Shown here in pieces: positions 8,035 through 16,448 of a stretch of 64,000 bases of DNA. Made by a program: the position numbers and the translations under genes. The DNA is from Pseudomonadota bacterium (GTDB taxonomy: Bacteria; Desulfobacterota; Desulfobacteria; Desulfobacterales; JAHIVH01): positions 62,001 through 126,000 of the forward strand of contig JAHIVH010000013.1 in NCBI GenBank assembly GCA_018816735.1, written 5' to 3'. The stretch's first letter is position 1, and each line of letters begins with the position of its first letter. The notes under the pieces are model-generated. The model searched no databases. It was not told the origin of the DNA and saw only the letters and a program-made list of their open reading frames with translations.

Positions 8035-9078
8035 TTAAAGCTGAAACCGGATGCCGGTTCGGCCACTTTCTTCAACAACGGAAAATAGCGTGTCGTGCAT
8101 ATAGAGGGTGTTCTGGGAATACTGGATGTAAAAAAGATTTTCCATATAGGATGTATTGTTGATATCATCTATTACTGAAATTGTTTGCTCTATTTTATTT
8201 CTGTAATTACCGTTAACGTATATGGTGAATATAACAGCCTGCCCGTCTTCTATTTCAATGGTAATGGGCTCCTTGATAGGCACGTTGATATCGATAAATT
8301 TTATCAGATAATAAAGGACCCGGCTCAACGATCTTTTATTGCAGGTGACCCTTGGAGTCCCCTTGATCTTGATGGCGATATCCCGGCCCCTGATATCGAC
8401 CTTGGTATATTCAACAGCTTGCTCGATAATATCGGAAACCGGATGGTCCGCCATGTCACGTTTGTTTGCAGCATCAGTTAAAACAAGGGTCTCATTTAAA
8501 TCTTCAAACAATATCCGGATTTGGTTGCTGGATTCGATGATGGATTGCACTTCTTCCTTGAGTTCTTTCTCAGAAAAGGACGGGTGCATGGAAAGTACTT
8601 CTATGGCTGTCGTAACCCCCGTGAGTTTTGATGCCATATTATGTTTCAATACGGAGATCATTGTTTTCTGTGTTTTAAGAAAATGGATACTTCTTTTGTA
8701 ACTGTTTATCAGGTTGTTGATTTGAAGTTCTATGAATGATTTTGAAAGGCCTTTGGGAATAAAAAGCTGGGCACCTGCGTCATAGGCAGCCTGGACATTT
8801 TCCTTTGTAGGGTCTTTGGCTGTATAAAAGGCCACAGGAACAAGGTCAAACGAATTGATTTTCCGAATCTGCCTGCACACTTCAAGCCCGTCTATTTCAG
8901 GCATTTCCCAATCAACGATAAAGAGAAACGGTTTTATCTTGTCAAGGGATTTGAGGAACTCAGCCGGAGACTGAAAGGCGAAAATCGTATATTTTTTTTC
9001 GAAACGTTTTTGGAATGTATCCAGAATCATTTTGTCGTCATCAACAAGAACGATTGCATGGCGTGTTTCACTGGTCAT
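8035..9078 (-). CDS. Receiver protein with a degenerate histidine-kinase-like C-terminal half
   Basis: This is a 347-residue protein. Residues 8-125 form an intact CheY-like receiver (Asp13-15 pocket, Asp56 in 'VDWEMP'), although the conserved lysine is in a 'PKG' rather than 'KP' setting at 109. Residues about 140-200 resemble a dimerisation helix pair with His146 in 'LKHNMASKLTG'. The remainder aligns loosely with a kinase ATPase domain, but the N-box asparagine is absent ('LYYLIKFID') and no G1 or G2 glycine boxes are seen. It probably cannot bind ATP and may act as a phosphotransfer or protein-interaction module. It converges on the dehydroquinate synthase gene. Confidence 0.8.
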   Translation of the reverse strand: MTSETRHAIVLVDDDKMILDTFQKRFEKKYTIFAFQSPAEFLKSLDKIKPFLFIVDWEMPEIDGLEVCRQIRKINSFDLVPVAFYTAKDPTKENVQAAYDAGAQLFIPKGLSKSFIELQINNLINSYKRSIHFLKTQKTMISVLKHNMASKLTGVTTAIEVLSMHPSFSEKELKEEVQSIIESSNQIRILFEDLNETLVLTDAANKRDMADHPVSDIIEQAVEYTKVDIRGRDIAIKIKGTPRVTCNKRSLSRVLYYLIKFIDINVPIKEPITIEIEDGQAVIFTIYVNGNYRNKIEQTISVIDDINNTSYMENLFYIQYSQNTLYMHDTLFSVVEESGRTGIRFQL

Positions 9079-9259
9079 TTTGTTTCCTTGATCAAAGAAA
9101 GGGTTGAACTGTTAATAAACCGTAATAGCAATTGATATGTGCCCGGCAGATGGAATAGAAATTATCAGCAATTCGGAGGGGTGTCAATTGGCTTTTTGCC
9201 TGCAAATGTTTATTTTCAGACTGTTTTCCGACTATTTCACCATGCCAATCGTTTGCAGC

Positions 9260-9288
9260 TTGACACTTTTACGCTGCTTTCCTATATT
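9260..9288 (+). promoter_or_regulatory. Sigma70-type promoter of purB
   Basis: TTGACA at 9260-9265 and TATATT at 9283-9288 are separated by exactly 17 bases, a near-consensus housekeeping promoter. Transcription would start near 9295 and give a leader of about 57 bases before the purB ATG. I see no PurR-like palindrome next to it. Confidence 0.75.
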
Positions 9289-9351
9289 TCCGGGGTTTCG
9301 AATATAAGGAATTAAACAATAAAGCTGTTACAAAAATGAACAGGAGACAAC

Positions 9352-10713
9352 ATGGAAAGCATTAAAGCATTGTCGGTGCTTGATGGCAGATATAGAAAGA
9401 TGGTTGAAGACTTGAGTGATATTTTTTCTGAATATGGCCTGATCAAATACCGTGTGCAGGTAGAAATCAAATGGCTTGAATTTCTCGTAAGAGAACTGAA
9501 AATAGCAGAGATCAGTGACGCAGATACAAAAAAAATCAGCCATATTTCAGACACCTTTTCACCTGCTCATGCAGAAAAAATCAAGGAAATTGAAAAAGAA
9601 ACCAATCATGATGTCAAGGCAGTGGAGTATTTTATCAAGGCGACGCTGGACCAGATAGGAATTGGTTCCGTGAAAGAGTGGGTTCATTTTTCCTGCACAT
9701 CTGATGATATAAACAATACAGCCTATGCACTTATGACAAAAGCAGGCAAGGAAAATATTCTGAAAAGTCTTTCAGATGTCCTTGAAAAAATTGAATCGCT
9801 GGCCCGGCAATACAAATCCATACCCATGATTTCAAGAACCCATGGCCAGCCAGCCTCTCCCACAACAGTTGGAAAGGAGCTTGTCAATTTTGCCTGGCGG
9901 ATTAAATATGAGCTTGAAAATATCAAGGATGCAGATATCCAGGCCAAAATAAACGGAGCTACCGGTAATTATAACGCCCATTATTTTGTTTTTCCGGATA
10001 TAGACTGGATAGCGGCCAGTGAACGTTTCCTGTCTTCATACCTGGAGGTGACACCGCTTCTTTTTACGACCCAGATCAATCCGAACAATTATCTCTCAAA
10101 TTTACTGCATGGCATGATCCGGGTGGCTTCGATCATTATTGATTTTGACAGAGATATGTGGGGCTATATTTCTTTGGGGTATTTTAAACAGAAAGTTAAG
10201 GCAGGTGAGGTCGGATCTTCAACGATGCCGCATAAAGTCAATCCCATTGATTTTGAAAACAGCGAAGGCAATATGGGCGTTGCGATCAGCATGATGGAAC
10301 ATCTGTCTGTAAAACTTCTCAATTCAAGGTTCCAGCGGGATCTGACCGACAGTACGGTTTTGAGAAATCTGGGTGCTGTTTTCGGATATTTTAAAATCGG
10401 TCTTTTGAATGCACTGAAAGGTTTGACCCGGATCGAAGTGAACACAGACAGAATAAATGAGGATATCGAGGAAAATTTAGAGCTTCTTGCCGAGCCGATT
10501 CAGACAATGATGCGGGTTTTCGGAGAAGAAAATCCTTACGAAAAATTGAAGGAACTCACTCGCGGAAGAAAAATTTCAAGGGATGTCCTGGACAAATTTA
10601 TTGACAGCCTCAAAAATGTTCCGCCTGACGCAAAGAAACGAATGAAAGCGCTTTCGGTTGCAAATTATACGGGTCTTTCTGAAAAACTTGTGGACCGGTA
10701 TTTTTCAAAATAG
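9352..10713 (+). CDS. purB: Adenylosuccinate lyase
   Basis: This 453-residue member of the fumarase/aspartase superfamily removes fumarate from SAICAR and from adenylosuccinate, two steps of purine synthesis. The superfamily signature 'GSSTMPHKVNPIDFENSEGN' is intact at about 285-304, and 'SCTSDDINNTA' and 'RTHGQPASPTTVGKE' supply substrate-binding residues. The start has AGGAG 7-8 bases upstream. Length and motif pattern fit the long E. coli-type enzyme. It is preceded by a strong promoter and appears to be a single-gene transcript. Confidence 0.96.
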   Translation: MESIKALSVLDGRYRKMVEDLSDIFSEYGLIKYRVQVEIKWLEFLVRELKIAEISDADTKKISHISDTFSPAHAEKIKEIEKETNHDVKAVEYFIKATLDQIGIGSVKEWVHFSCTSDDINNTAYALMTKAGKENILKSLSDVLEKIESLARQYKSIPMISRTHGQPASPTTVGKELVNFAWRIKYELENIKDADIQAKINGATGNYNAHYFVFPDIDWIAASERFLSSYLEVTPLLFTTQINPNNYLSNLLHGMIRVASIIIDFDRDMWGYISLGYFKQKVKAGEVGSSTMPHKVNPIDFENSEGNMGVAISMMEHLSVKLLNSRFQRDLTDSTVLRNLGAVFGYFKIGLLNALKGLTRIEVNTDRINEDIEENLELLAEPIQTMMRVFGEENPYEKLKELTRGRKISRDVLDKFIDSLKNVPPDAKKRMKALSVANYTGLSEKLVDRYFSK

Positions 10714-10764
10714 CTGATTAAACATGCATTTCTGCAAGTACACCACAGGGAATGCGGGGTATTT

Positions 10765-10780
10765 ATAAAGGCGCCTTTAT
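10765..10780. repeat. Perfect 16-base palindrome between convergent genes
   Basis: ATAAAGGC followed directly by GCCTTTAT forms an exact inverted repeat with no spacer, in the 72-base gap between the ends of purB and the diguanylate cyclase gene. It has no T-run and no loop, so it is more like a protein-binding dyad than a terminator, though a cruciform or weak bidirectional terminator cannot be excluded. Confidence 0.5.
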
Positions 10781-10785
10781 CGATA

Positions 10786-11820
10786 TCAGTTTGGCGTCAT
10801 GGTTTCAGTTGTAACCCGATTCCTGCCATTGTTTTTTGAGAGGTAAAGGGCTTTATCTGCCCTTTGGATAAATGTTTCAGGTGGCTCCCCTGTTTTATAC
10901 TGGGATGCGCCCATAGAAACGGTAATGGTTCCCAGGGATGTTCCAGAGGCCTTGTTTTTCCAGTTCATCGATTCCAGAAACCGGCGTATTTTTTCTCCGA
11001 CTGTTACCGCACCTTTAAGTGGGGTATCTGGCAGAATGACCATAAATTCTTCTCCGCCATAACGGGAGACCAAATCTTTTCCCTTGGTGTAATCCTTGAT
11101 GGTATTGGCGATAATCCTTAACACACTGTCTCCTGCCAGATGACCAAACGTGTCGTTAATTTTTTTAAAATGATCAATATCTGCCATGAGAAGGCAAAGC
11201 GGGGTTTTGGTTTTTGTGGCGGATTCAATTTCTTTTATAAGCATGGCTTCAAAGCCCCGCCGATTGGTTAATCCTGTAAGTGTATCTGTCGAGGCTTCTT
11301 CTTTTGTCGCCTTTAGTTTTAATTTTAAGATGTCCAGTTCTTTTTGGGTCAGTTCCAAATTATTTTTAATGGTTCGGCTTGTTTTTACAAGCGCTCTGGT
11401 TTCTTTTGCAATCGAATTGATTATTTTAGAAAATTCTTGATAATCTTTGGGGGCCGACAGTTTAATCGCATATTTTTCAAGAGATTCGCCGTGCTGATCA
11501 ATTTCACATCCTGAATTTTTGATGTATTTTGACATCTCCTGAATGACCCGTCGGAGTTCTTTCAACATTTTTTCGGAAAGAGCAGACATTTCGTCTGCAA
11601 TAAATCGTTGATACAGATACCTGTTCAGCTCTGTTGAAATGGGTTTGGCCTGGTTTAAAAATTCGTCAATTGCATTTGAAAGCATTTTGTTTTTTCCTGC
11701 AACATATTCATACCATACGGAATAATTGTCAGGATCTACGGGAATATTGTGTTGGGCCATGTGAACGAGGGCAAGCCTGAGAAACTCCCCTGATTTTTCC
11801 AGGTTTTCTGAATAATTCAT
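10786..11820 (-). CDS. Diguanylate cyclase (GGDEF domain)
   Basis: This 344-residue cytoplasmic protein should make cyclic di-GMP from two GTP. The C-terminal 165 residues are a GGDEF domain with an intact 'RYGGEEF' active site, the 'TDTLTGLTNRRGFE' entry motif and 'ADIDHFKKINDTFGH' metal-binding stretch. The product-inhibition site has Lys-Gly-Lys-Asp where RxxD is usual, so feedback inhibition may be weak. Residues 1-100 form a helical domain common in such cyclases, followed by a coiled coil (about 100-165). Two PilZ proteins in this window (14707 and 27702) are potential receptors of its product. Confidence 0.93.
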   Translation of the reverse strand: MNYSENLEKSGEFLRLALVHMAQHNIPVDPDNYSVWYEYVAGKNKMLSNAIDEFLNQAKPISTELNRYLYQRFIADEMSALSEKMLKELRRVIQEMSKYIKNSGCEIDQHGESLEKYAIKLSAPKDYQEFSKIINSIAKETRALVKTSRTIKNNLELTQKELDILKLKLKATKEEASTDTLTGLTNRRGFEAMLIKEIESATKTKTPLCLLMADIDHFKKINDTFGHLAGDSVLRIIANTIKDYTKGKDLVSRYGGEEFMVILPDTPLKGAVTVGEKIRRFLESMNWKNKASGTSLGTITVSMGASQYKTGEPPETFIQRADKALYLSKNNGRNRVTTETMTPN

Positions 11821-11908
11821 TGGTTCTTATCCTCTCCTTGATATAAGAATTGTGTTACATAATGATTAACCGTCTGAAAATCAACCAAAAAAATTAAAAA
11901 GGCAGAAC

Positions 11909-12424
11909 TCAGGCCTCAGTGAGTTTATGTTTTATTTTTTCCGCGAGTTCAAATGGCGAAAAAGGTTTTTTTAGAAAACTTGATCCTTTGTCGATAATGG
12001 TAAAAACTTCCCTGTGAACAACAATATCCTCAGCATAACCGGACATGAAAATCATTTTAATTTTGGGCCTGAACGTTTTCAAGTGCTCGGCAAGCTCCCT
12101 GCCGCTCATATCCGGCATGACAATATCTGTAAGCATCAGGTCGATATGGCTATGTTTTTTTTCAATAATTTCAATTGCTTTTTTAGAACTTTCCGCCTCA
12201 AACGTATGATATCCCAAAAGGTTAAGTGTGTGGACGATGAATTTTCTGAACAGGTCATTATCATCTACGACCAGAATCGTTTCATTGCCTCTGAGCTGAT
12301 CCAGATTTTTTTCATTTCTCATCGTATCTTTGATTTGTCCGGCTTCAAGTTCGGACAGGCGCTTTCGTAAATATTGGAGTTCCTCGATCAGCTCTTTTTT
12401 GGTTTTCTTTTCATCCTTTACCAC
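11909..12424 (-). CDS. Response regulator receiver with N-terminal coiled coil
   Basis: This is a 171-residue protein. Residues 1-45 are a charged coiled coil and residues about 48-165 a complete CheY-like receiver, with 'LVVDDND' pocket, phosphoacceptor Asp in 'LTDIVMPDMSG', conserved Ser in 'MSGYAED' and Lys in 'KKPFSPFEL'. It resembles the receiver at the tail of many hybrid kinases rather than a DNA-binding regulator, as no output domain follows. It lies upstream of the diguanylate cyclase on the same strand (88 bases), so it may act on that enzyme; both have coiled coils that could pair. Confidence 0.85.
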   Translation of the reverse strand: MVKDEKKTKKELIEELQYLRKRLSELEAGQIKDTMRNEKNLDQLRGNETILVVDDNDLFRKFIVHTLNLLGYHTFEAESSKKAIEIIEKKHSHIDLMLTDIVMPDMSGRELAEHLKTFRPKIKMIFMSGYAEDIVVHREVFTIIDKGSSFLKKPFSPFELAEKIKHKLTEA

Positions 12425-12801
12425 GAGACCCTCCTGGAAATTGATTAAAAATTAATAATTTGTCTGTGATGATACGGCTTCGTCGTCGTATAAGATTGAA
12501 GGCCCAGATGACTCTATTCATTCTATATTGTCGATTCCTGTACAAAAATCAACCTAAAAAGTTGAAATTTTTAGGATATAGAGAAATGTTTGTTTTGATT
12601 TGCAGGTTCAATGCCGACGTGTTGGTCTTACCCCGGACCATGGATATGTATTGACACGGTTAGTGCTTCAGTTTATGTGGGATAGGATTTTAAGGAAACA
12701 GCCCCTTGAGTAGGCGCTTCAGTCATCATGTGAAGGACTGGCCTTCTGGAAGGATTTTACCGGAAAGGAATGAAACAGGACCAGACAAGACGAGGTATGG
12801 C
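12425..12801. other. Divergent intergenic region of about 375 bases
   Basis: This separates the minus-strand receiver gene from the plus-strand M48 protease. A candidate plus-strand promoter is TTGACA at 12651-12656, 17 bases, then TATGTG at 12674-12679, giving a leader of about 115 bases. The frame of the protease gene is open back to 12706, but that extension has no ribosome site and polar, unconserved-looking sequence. No RNA gene or repeat was seen. Confidence 0.4.
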
Positions 12802-14040
12802 ATGAATTTTATTGCTGTTGTTATTATTATTGCACTTTTTTCCGATTATTTTCTGCATGCTGTTGCCGATTACCTCAATATCCGTTCACTTAAAAAGGAG
12901 TTGCCACAATCTTTCAAAGGATTATACGACGACCAGCGATACGCGGAATCCCAGGAATATTTGCGAGTCAACACACGCTTCGGGATTGTTTCCGCCACAT
13001 TTAACCTGGTTGTTCTGCTCATTTTCTGGTTTGGCAAAGGTTTCCCCTATCTGGATCACTGGGCAAGATCATGGCATACGGGTCCGGTTATCACTGGATT
13101 GATTTATATTGGTTCGCTTCTTTTATTAAAAGGGATTCTGTCTTTGCCCTTTTCCATTTATTCAACATTTGTCATTGAAGAGAGATTCGGATTCAATAAA
13201 ACCACATGGCGGACTTTTGGGGCTGACCTTTTGAAGGGACTTGTTCTTTCCGCCATTCTGGGAGGCATTGTGATTGCCCTTGTCATGTCGTTTTTTGAAT
13301 ACTTTGGCAAAAACGGCTGGTGGTATTGCTGGATCGCCCTGACAATCCTTCTGTTGATTCTGCAATACATTGTTCCCACATGGATCATGCCGTTGTTCAA
13401 TAAATTTAAACCCCTTGAAGATGGTTCATTAAAAACAGCGATCATGGATTATGCCAGATCCATTCAATTTTCACTGGATAATATTTTTGTGATGGATGGT
13501 TCAAAACGGTCCAGTAAATCAAATGCCTTTTTTACAGGATTCGGGAAAAACAAACGAATCGTTCTGTTTGATACCCTGATCGAAAAACATTCCATAGATG
13601 AACTTGTTTCAGTACTTGCCCATGAAATGGGGCACTACAAAAAAAAACACATCCTTAAGATGATGATTATCAGTATTTGTCATTCAGGGTTTCTCCTTTT
13701 TCTCATCTCCCGCTTTATTTCATATGAACCGCTTTTTCAGGCCTTTTTCATGACACAAGTATCGATTTATGCCGGATTGATTTTTTTTGGTATGCTCTAT
13801 GCCCCTATTGATTTCTTCCTGGGAATTCTGTTGCAGGGATTTTCAAGAAAAAATGAATATGAAGCGGACAGGTTTTCTGCGGCAACGTCAAAAAAACCTT
13901 TAGCACTTGGCCAGGCGCTAAAAAAACTCGCTGTGGATAATTTGTCCAATCTTACGCCTCATCCACTTTATGTTTATCTTCATTATTCTCATCCGCCAAT
14001 ACTCAAACGGGTTGCAGAAATTGAAAAAATGACTATTTAA
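12802..14040 (+). CDS. M48 family (Ste24/CAAX-prenyl-protease-like) membrane metallopeptidase
   Basis: This is a 412-residue multi-spanning protease. The ATG at 12802 is preferred because GAGG lies 6 bases upstream and the protein then begins at its first membrane helix. About seven hydrophobic segments are visible. The zinc site 'LAHEMGHYKKKH' follows the fourth long segment, and the third ligand lies in 'NEYEADRFSA'. The N-terminal 'EERFGFNKTTW' stretch is typical of the Ste24 branch rather than HtpX. In bacteria such enzymes probably degrade or process membrane proteins. The M50 gene follows 23 bases later, so the two are probably cotranscribed. Confidence 0.9.
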   Translation: MNFIAVVIIIALFSDYFLHAVADYLNIRSLKKELPQSFKGLYDDQRYAESQEYLRVNTRFGIVSATFNLVVLLIFWFGKGFPYLDHWARSWHTGPVITGLIYIGSLLLLKGILSLPFSIYSTFVIEERFGFNKTTWRTFGADLLKGLVLSAILGGIVIALVMSFFEYFGKNGWWYCWIALTILLLILQYIVPTWIMPLFNKFKPLEDGSLKTAIMDYARSIQFSLDNIFVMDGSKRSSKSNAFFTGFGKNKRIVLFDTLIEKHSIDELVSVLAHEMGHYKKKHILKMMIISICHSGFLLFLISRFISYEPLFQAFFMTQVSIYAGLIFFGMLYAPIDFFLGILLQGFSRKNEYEADRFSAATSKKPLALGQALKKLAVDNLSNLTPHPLYVYLHYSHPPILKRVAEIEKMTI

Positions 14041-14063
14041 TTCGATCAAGGAGATTTTTTAAT

Positions 14064-14693
14064 ATGGATGGTTTGCCAATAATGTTGATCGTAAGGGTTC
14101 CTGCCATTCTGATTGCATTGACCGTGCATGAACTGGCCCATGGCATGGTGGCCAAGATGATGGGTGATCGAACAGCTGAATTGCAGGGCCGTCTAACCCT
14201 GAATCCCTTAGCCCATCTGGATATTCTTGGAACCATGATGCTTTTTTTCGGGCCATTCGGGTGGGCCAAACCGGTTCCGGTGAATCCCATGAATTTTCAG
14301 AATCCCAGAAAGGGCATGGCCCTTGTGGCTGCGGCAGGGCCTTTGTCAAATATAACACTGGCAGCTTTAACAGGACTGTTTTTCAGATTGGGACTGGTCA
14401 CACCAGGCACGATATTTTACCTTTTTATATCCCTTTTTTTTATGATCAATATCGGTCTTGCCGTGTTTAACCTGCTACCTGTATATCCCCTGGACGGATC
14501 AAGGATTCTGATGGCATTCCTGCCACGGTATCAACTTGAAAAATATATGCGTGCCATGGCTTTTGTGCCTCAACTTTTTTTGATGATGATCGTGGTGGAA
14601 TGGCTGTTTAAAACACCTGTATTAAGTTTATTGCTTATGCCAATTTTCAATCCGATATTCAAAGCGGCAACATTTCTCTTTATCGGTTCATGA
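14064..14693 (+). CDS. Site-2-protease-like (M50) membrane metallopeptidase
   Basis: This is a 209-residue inner-membrane protease with zinc motif 'VHELAHGMVAKMMGD' in its first helix region and the third ligand in 'NLLPVYPLDGSRIL' near residue 140. It lacks PDZ and CBS domains, so it belongs to the minimal S2P group often annotated as YwhC-like. Such enzymes cut membrane-embedded segments, often of anti-sigma factors, but no target is evident here. It forms a pair with the M48 protease immediately upstream. Confidence 0.9.
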   Translation: MDGLPIMLIVRVPAILIALTVHELAHGMVAKMMGDRTAELQGRLTLNPLAHLDILGTMMLFFGPFGWAKPVPVNPMNFQNPRKGMALVAAAGPLSNITLAALTGLFFRLGLVTPGTIFYLFISLFFMINIGLAVFNLLPVYPLDGSRILMAFLPRYQLEKYMRAMAFVPQLFLMMIVVEWLFKTPVLSLLLMPIFNPIFKAATFLFIGS

Positions 14694-14706
14694 AAAAAGC
14701 CAGTAT

Positions 14707-15375
14707 TTACTGGACGAAATTTTCAAGAAACAAATTATATGAGTCGATGTTTTTTCGGACCTGCTGATGGAGTTCTGAAAACTGAAGGCCGACAAAAAGC
14801 TTGCCCTGTTTTTTTCTGGCGTTTTTTACAATCCCTTTCAGGTCAAGCTCGTTGCTTCCCAGAAGGTATTCGGATTTGATTTTGATTTCTGAATTGATTT
14901 TTATTTCCGGCAGGTCATGATCATCTGCAAGGTTGATGACAAGACCACAGCCTTTTGGACTGATGTCTGTGATCACCATTTTGACCTCTCTTGCATTGAT
15001 AAATGTGATTGCGGGAATTAAACACTCTATTCTTTTTGCAGAACGAATGTTCTGTTGGATCATTTTCCGGGGATAGCTTACAAATACAAGGTTTTTAGGC
15101 CCGGTTATATAATCTATGATTTCAGACGGAAAGGCAATGACCTGTCCTTTGTACAGAAACCGGATGACGATTTTATTTCCCTGAAACAGTTTGGTTCTGA
15201 TGGAAGATAGGGGCTCAGGGGGGGTGATGATGATATATTCCCCAAATTCCATACCGACAAGCACGCTGGTGATGTTGGCGGATACATCACTGAAACCGAT
15301 ACTTAAAGACGTGCCTATCCCCAGTTTTGATAGTGTTTCCTTGATCATGTCAAAATCAGATGTTGTCTCAGTCAT
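14707..15375 (-). CDS. YcgR-like flagellar brake protein (PilZ domain)
   Basis: This is a 222-residue two-domain c-di-GMP receptor. The N-terminal half (about 10-105) has the YcgR N-terminal fold pattern and the C-terminal half is a PilZ domain, with the binding residues in 'NIRSAKRIECLIPA' and 'ITDISPKGCGL'. In the family, bound c-di-GMP lets the protein slow flagellar rotation or act on other motility machines. The ATG at 15375 was chosen; a TTG at 15423 would add 16 residues but lacks a ribosome site. It converges with the M50 gene, with only 13 bases between stops. Confidence 0.85.
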   Translation of the reverse strand: MTETTSDFDMIKETLSKLGIGTSLSIGFSDVSANITSVLVGMEFGEYIIITPPEPLSSIRTKLFQGNKIVIRFLYKGQVIAFPSEIIDYITGPKNLVFVSYPRKMIQQNIRSAKRIECLIPAITFINAREVKMVITDISPKGCGLVINLADDHDLPEIKINSEIKIKSEYLLGSNELDLKGIVKNARKKQGKLFVGLQFSELHQQVRKNIDSYNLFLENFVQ

Positions 15376-15802
15376 AAACTCGCCTTTTTTTGGGGCTCTT
15401 ATCATTTTGCAGAATTCCGTCAATTCGCCGCAATGGTTGATTTAATTAACCGTCAATACTCAGTTTCCATGAAATGAATTTAAAATAACCCAAAACATTC
15501 AGATGGGTCAAGTTGAAATGTCAGTCATGCAACAATAGGCATCGTGCCATGAAATTTGCAAAAAAAATGGCGACTCGTTGCGAGTCGCCAAAAAGCTGGG
15601 GGAGGGGAGAAAGGGATGATCTTTGAAGGAGGATGATTATGAATTTAAGGACATCATAAAGAACCTTCTTATACTTGTCCATAGATGAAAAATCTCATTT
15701 TGATAGGTAAATATCCTATAAGAAAGTATGACTACGGGAGAACTCAGGCGCATGTGGCATGTCATTTTACGGATGTTATGCCAGCTAACTTATTGATTCT
15801 AT
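15376..15802. other. Intergenic region with a strong hairpin and no clear gene
   Basis: Apart from the hairpin at 15568-15590, this region has a purine-rich run and an excellent AAGGAGG ribosome-like site near 15628, followed by an ATG frame of only six codons (ending near 15658). The plus-strand frame from 15685 has no coding character. The upstream part is AT-rich and probably holds the promoter of the PilZ gene. Confidence 0.4.
15559..15590 (-). terminator. Rho-independent terminator on the minus strand
   Basis: A perfect 10-base-pair stem (TGGCGACTCG at 15568-15577 with CGAGTCGCCA at 15581-15590) closes a three-base loop. Read on the minus strand it is followed by eight T residues, a textbook intrinsic terminator. 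It would end transcription coming from the minus-strand genes above 15,800. An A-run on the other side could let it work on the plus strand too. Confidence 0.75.
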
Positions 15803-15991
15803 TCAATTTTCATTCCATTCATGTGGGTCAGGCATGCCTGGTAGGCCAAGATAGGCGAGGGCTTCGTTCATTTCCCGAAACACCTGAATTTTCAGGTCAG
15901 ACATTTCAGCTTGGATGGCGACCATTCTTGCTACGCCATAAACAGCTAATAGCTGGGCATAATAAATTTCTTTCAGTTGAAACCAACAGGG
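15803..15991 (-). pseudogene. Possible gene remnant or small coding frame after the DUF5329-type gene
   Basis: Directly after the TAA of the DUF5329-type gene, in the same frame, 62 codons stay open to a TGA at 15803-15805. The translation looks like real protein: helical, with 'YYAQLLAVYGVARMVAIQAE' and an ending 'GLPGMPDPHEWNEN'. The only ATG is internal (15925), giving 40 residues, and has no clear ribosome site. It may be the 3' remnant of a lost gene, or a small gene with a rare start. Family not recognised. The terminator at 15559-15590 lies downstream in the same direction. Confidence 0.3.
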
Positions 15992-16384
15992 TTATTTTGA
16001 AGTCGGGATACACTTGACGGTTGATATCTGGCGATACAAAAGCAGTTCTTCCATGAGCCATTTCCCGCTTTCGGAAGAGTTGTTATCTCTGCAGATCACG
16101 TGATATTTCATCCCGGAAACCGTGCTTCCGGTCGCGCAATACTCGATAAATTGTTCTGCAGTAGATATTTTATTTTTGAAATAATCATACTTTTTTCTTA
16201 TGTGCTTGACAGCTTCTGTGCCAGTGTAAAGTACACCGTTTCGTTCAAACTGGCAGCCTGTAGACCCAACAAATGAAAGGAGATGATTAATTTCTTTTTG
16301 GCAGGCTTCATCTGCAACTGAGAGTAACGGGGTCAGGATAAAAAGTGCCAGAATAAAAAGGGCGCTCATGATTCTTGTATTCAT
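15992..16384 (-). CDS. Exported DUF5329-like protein
   Basis: This is a 130-residue protein with a cleavable signal peptide (hydrophobic stretch at about 6-22, likely cut near 'SVADEA'). The mature part starts with 'EINHLLSFVGSTGCQFERNG' and contains 'KYDYF...TAEQFIEYCATGS' and a final cysteine pair. This agrees with my memory of the DUF5329 family, small periplasmic proteins of unknown function. The start is uncertain: ATGs at 16408, 16384 and 16369 are all in frame and none has a good ribosome site; 16384 gives the most normal signal peptide. Confidence 0.65.
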   Translation of the reverse strand: MNTRIMSALFILALFILTPLLSVADEACQKEINHLLSFVGSTGCQFERNGVLYTGTEAVKHIRKKYDYFKNKISTAEQFIEYCATGSTVSGMKYHVICRDNNSSESGKWLMEELLLYRQISTVKCIPTSK

Positions 16385-16448
16385 GATAGATCGTGTTATG
16401 TCATACATAAGAAGTCATATCGCCTACATCATATGAATAGAACAATGC

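Noticed and set aside
15685..16017. Plus-strand open frame of 110 codons
   Set aside because: It is antisense to a frame with better coding character, has no ribosome site, and its translation is of random composition.
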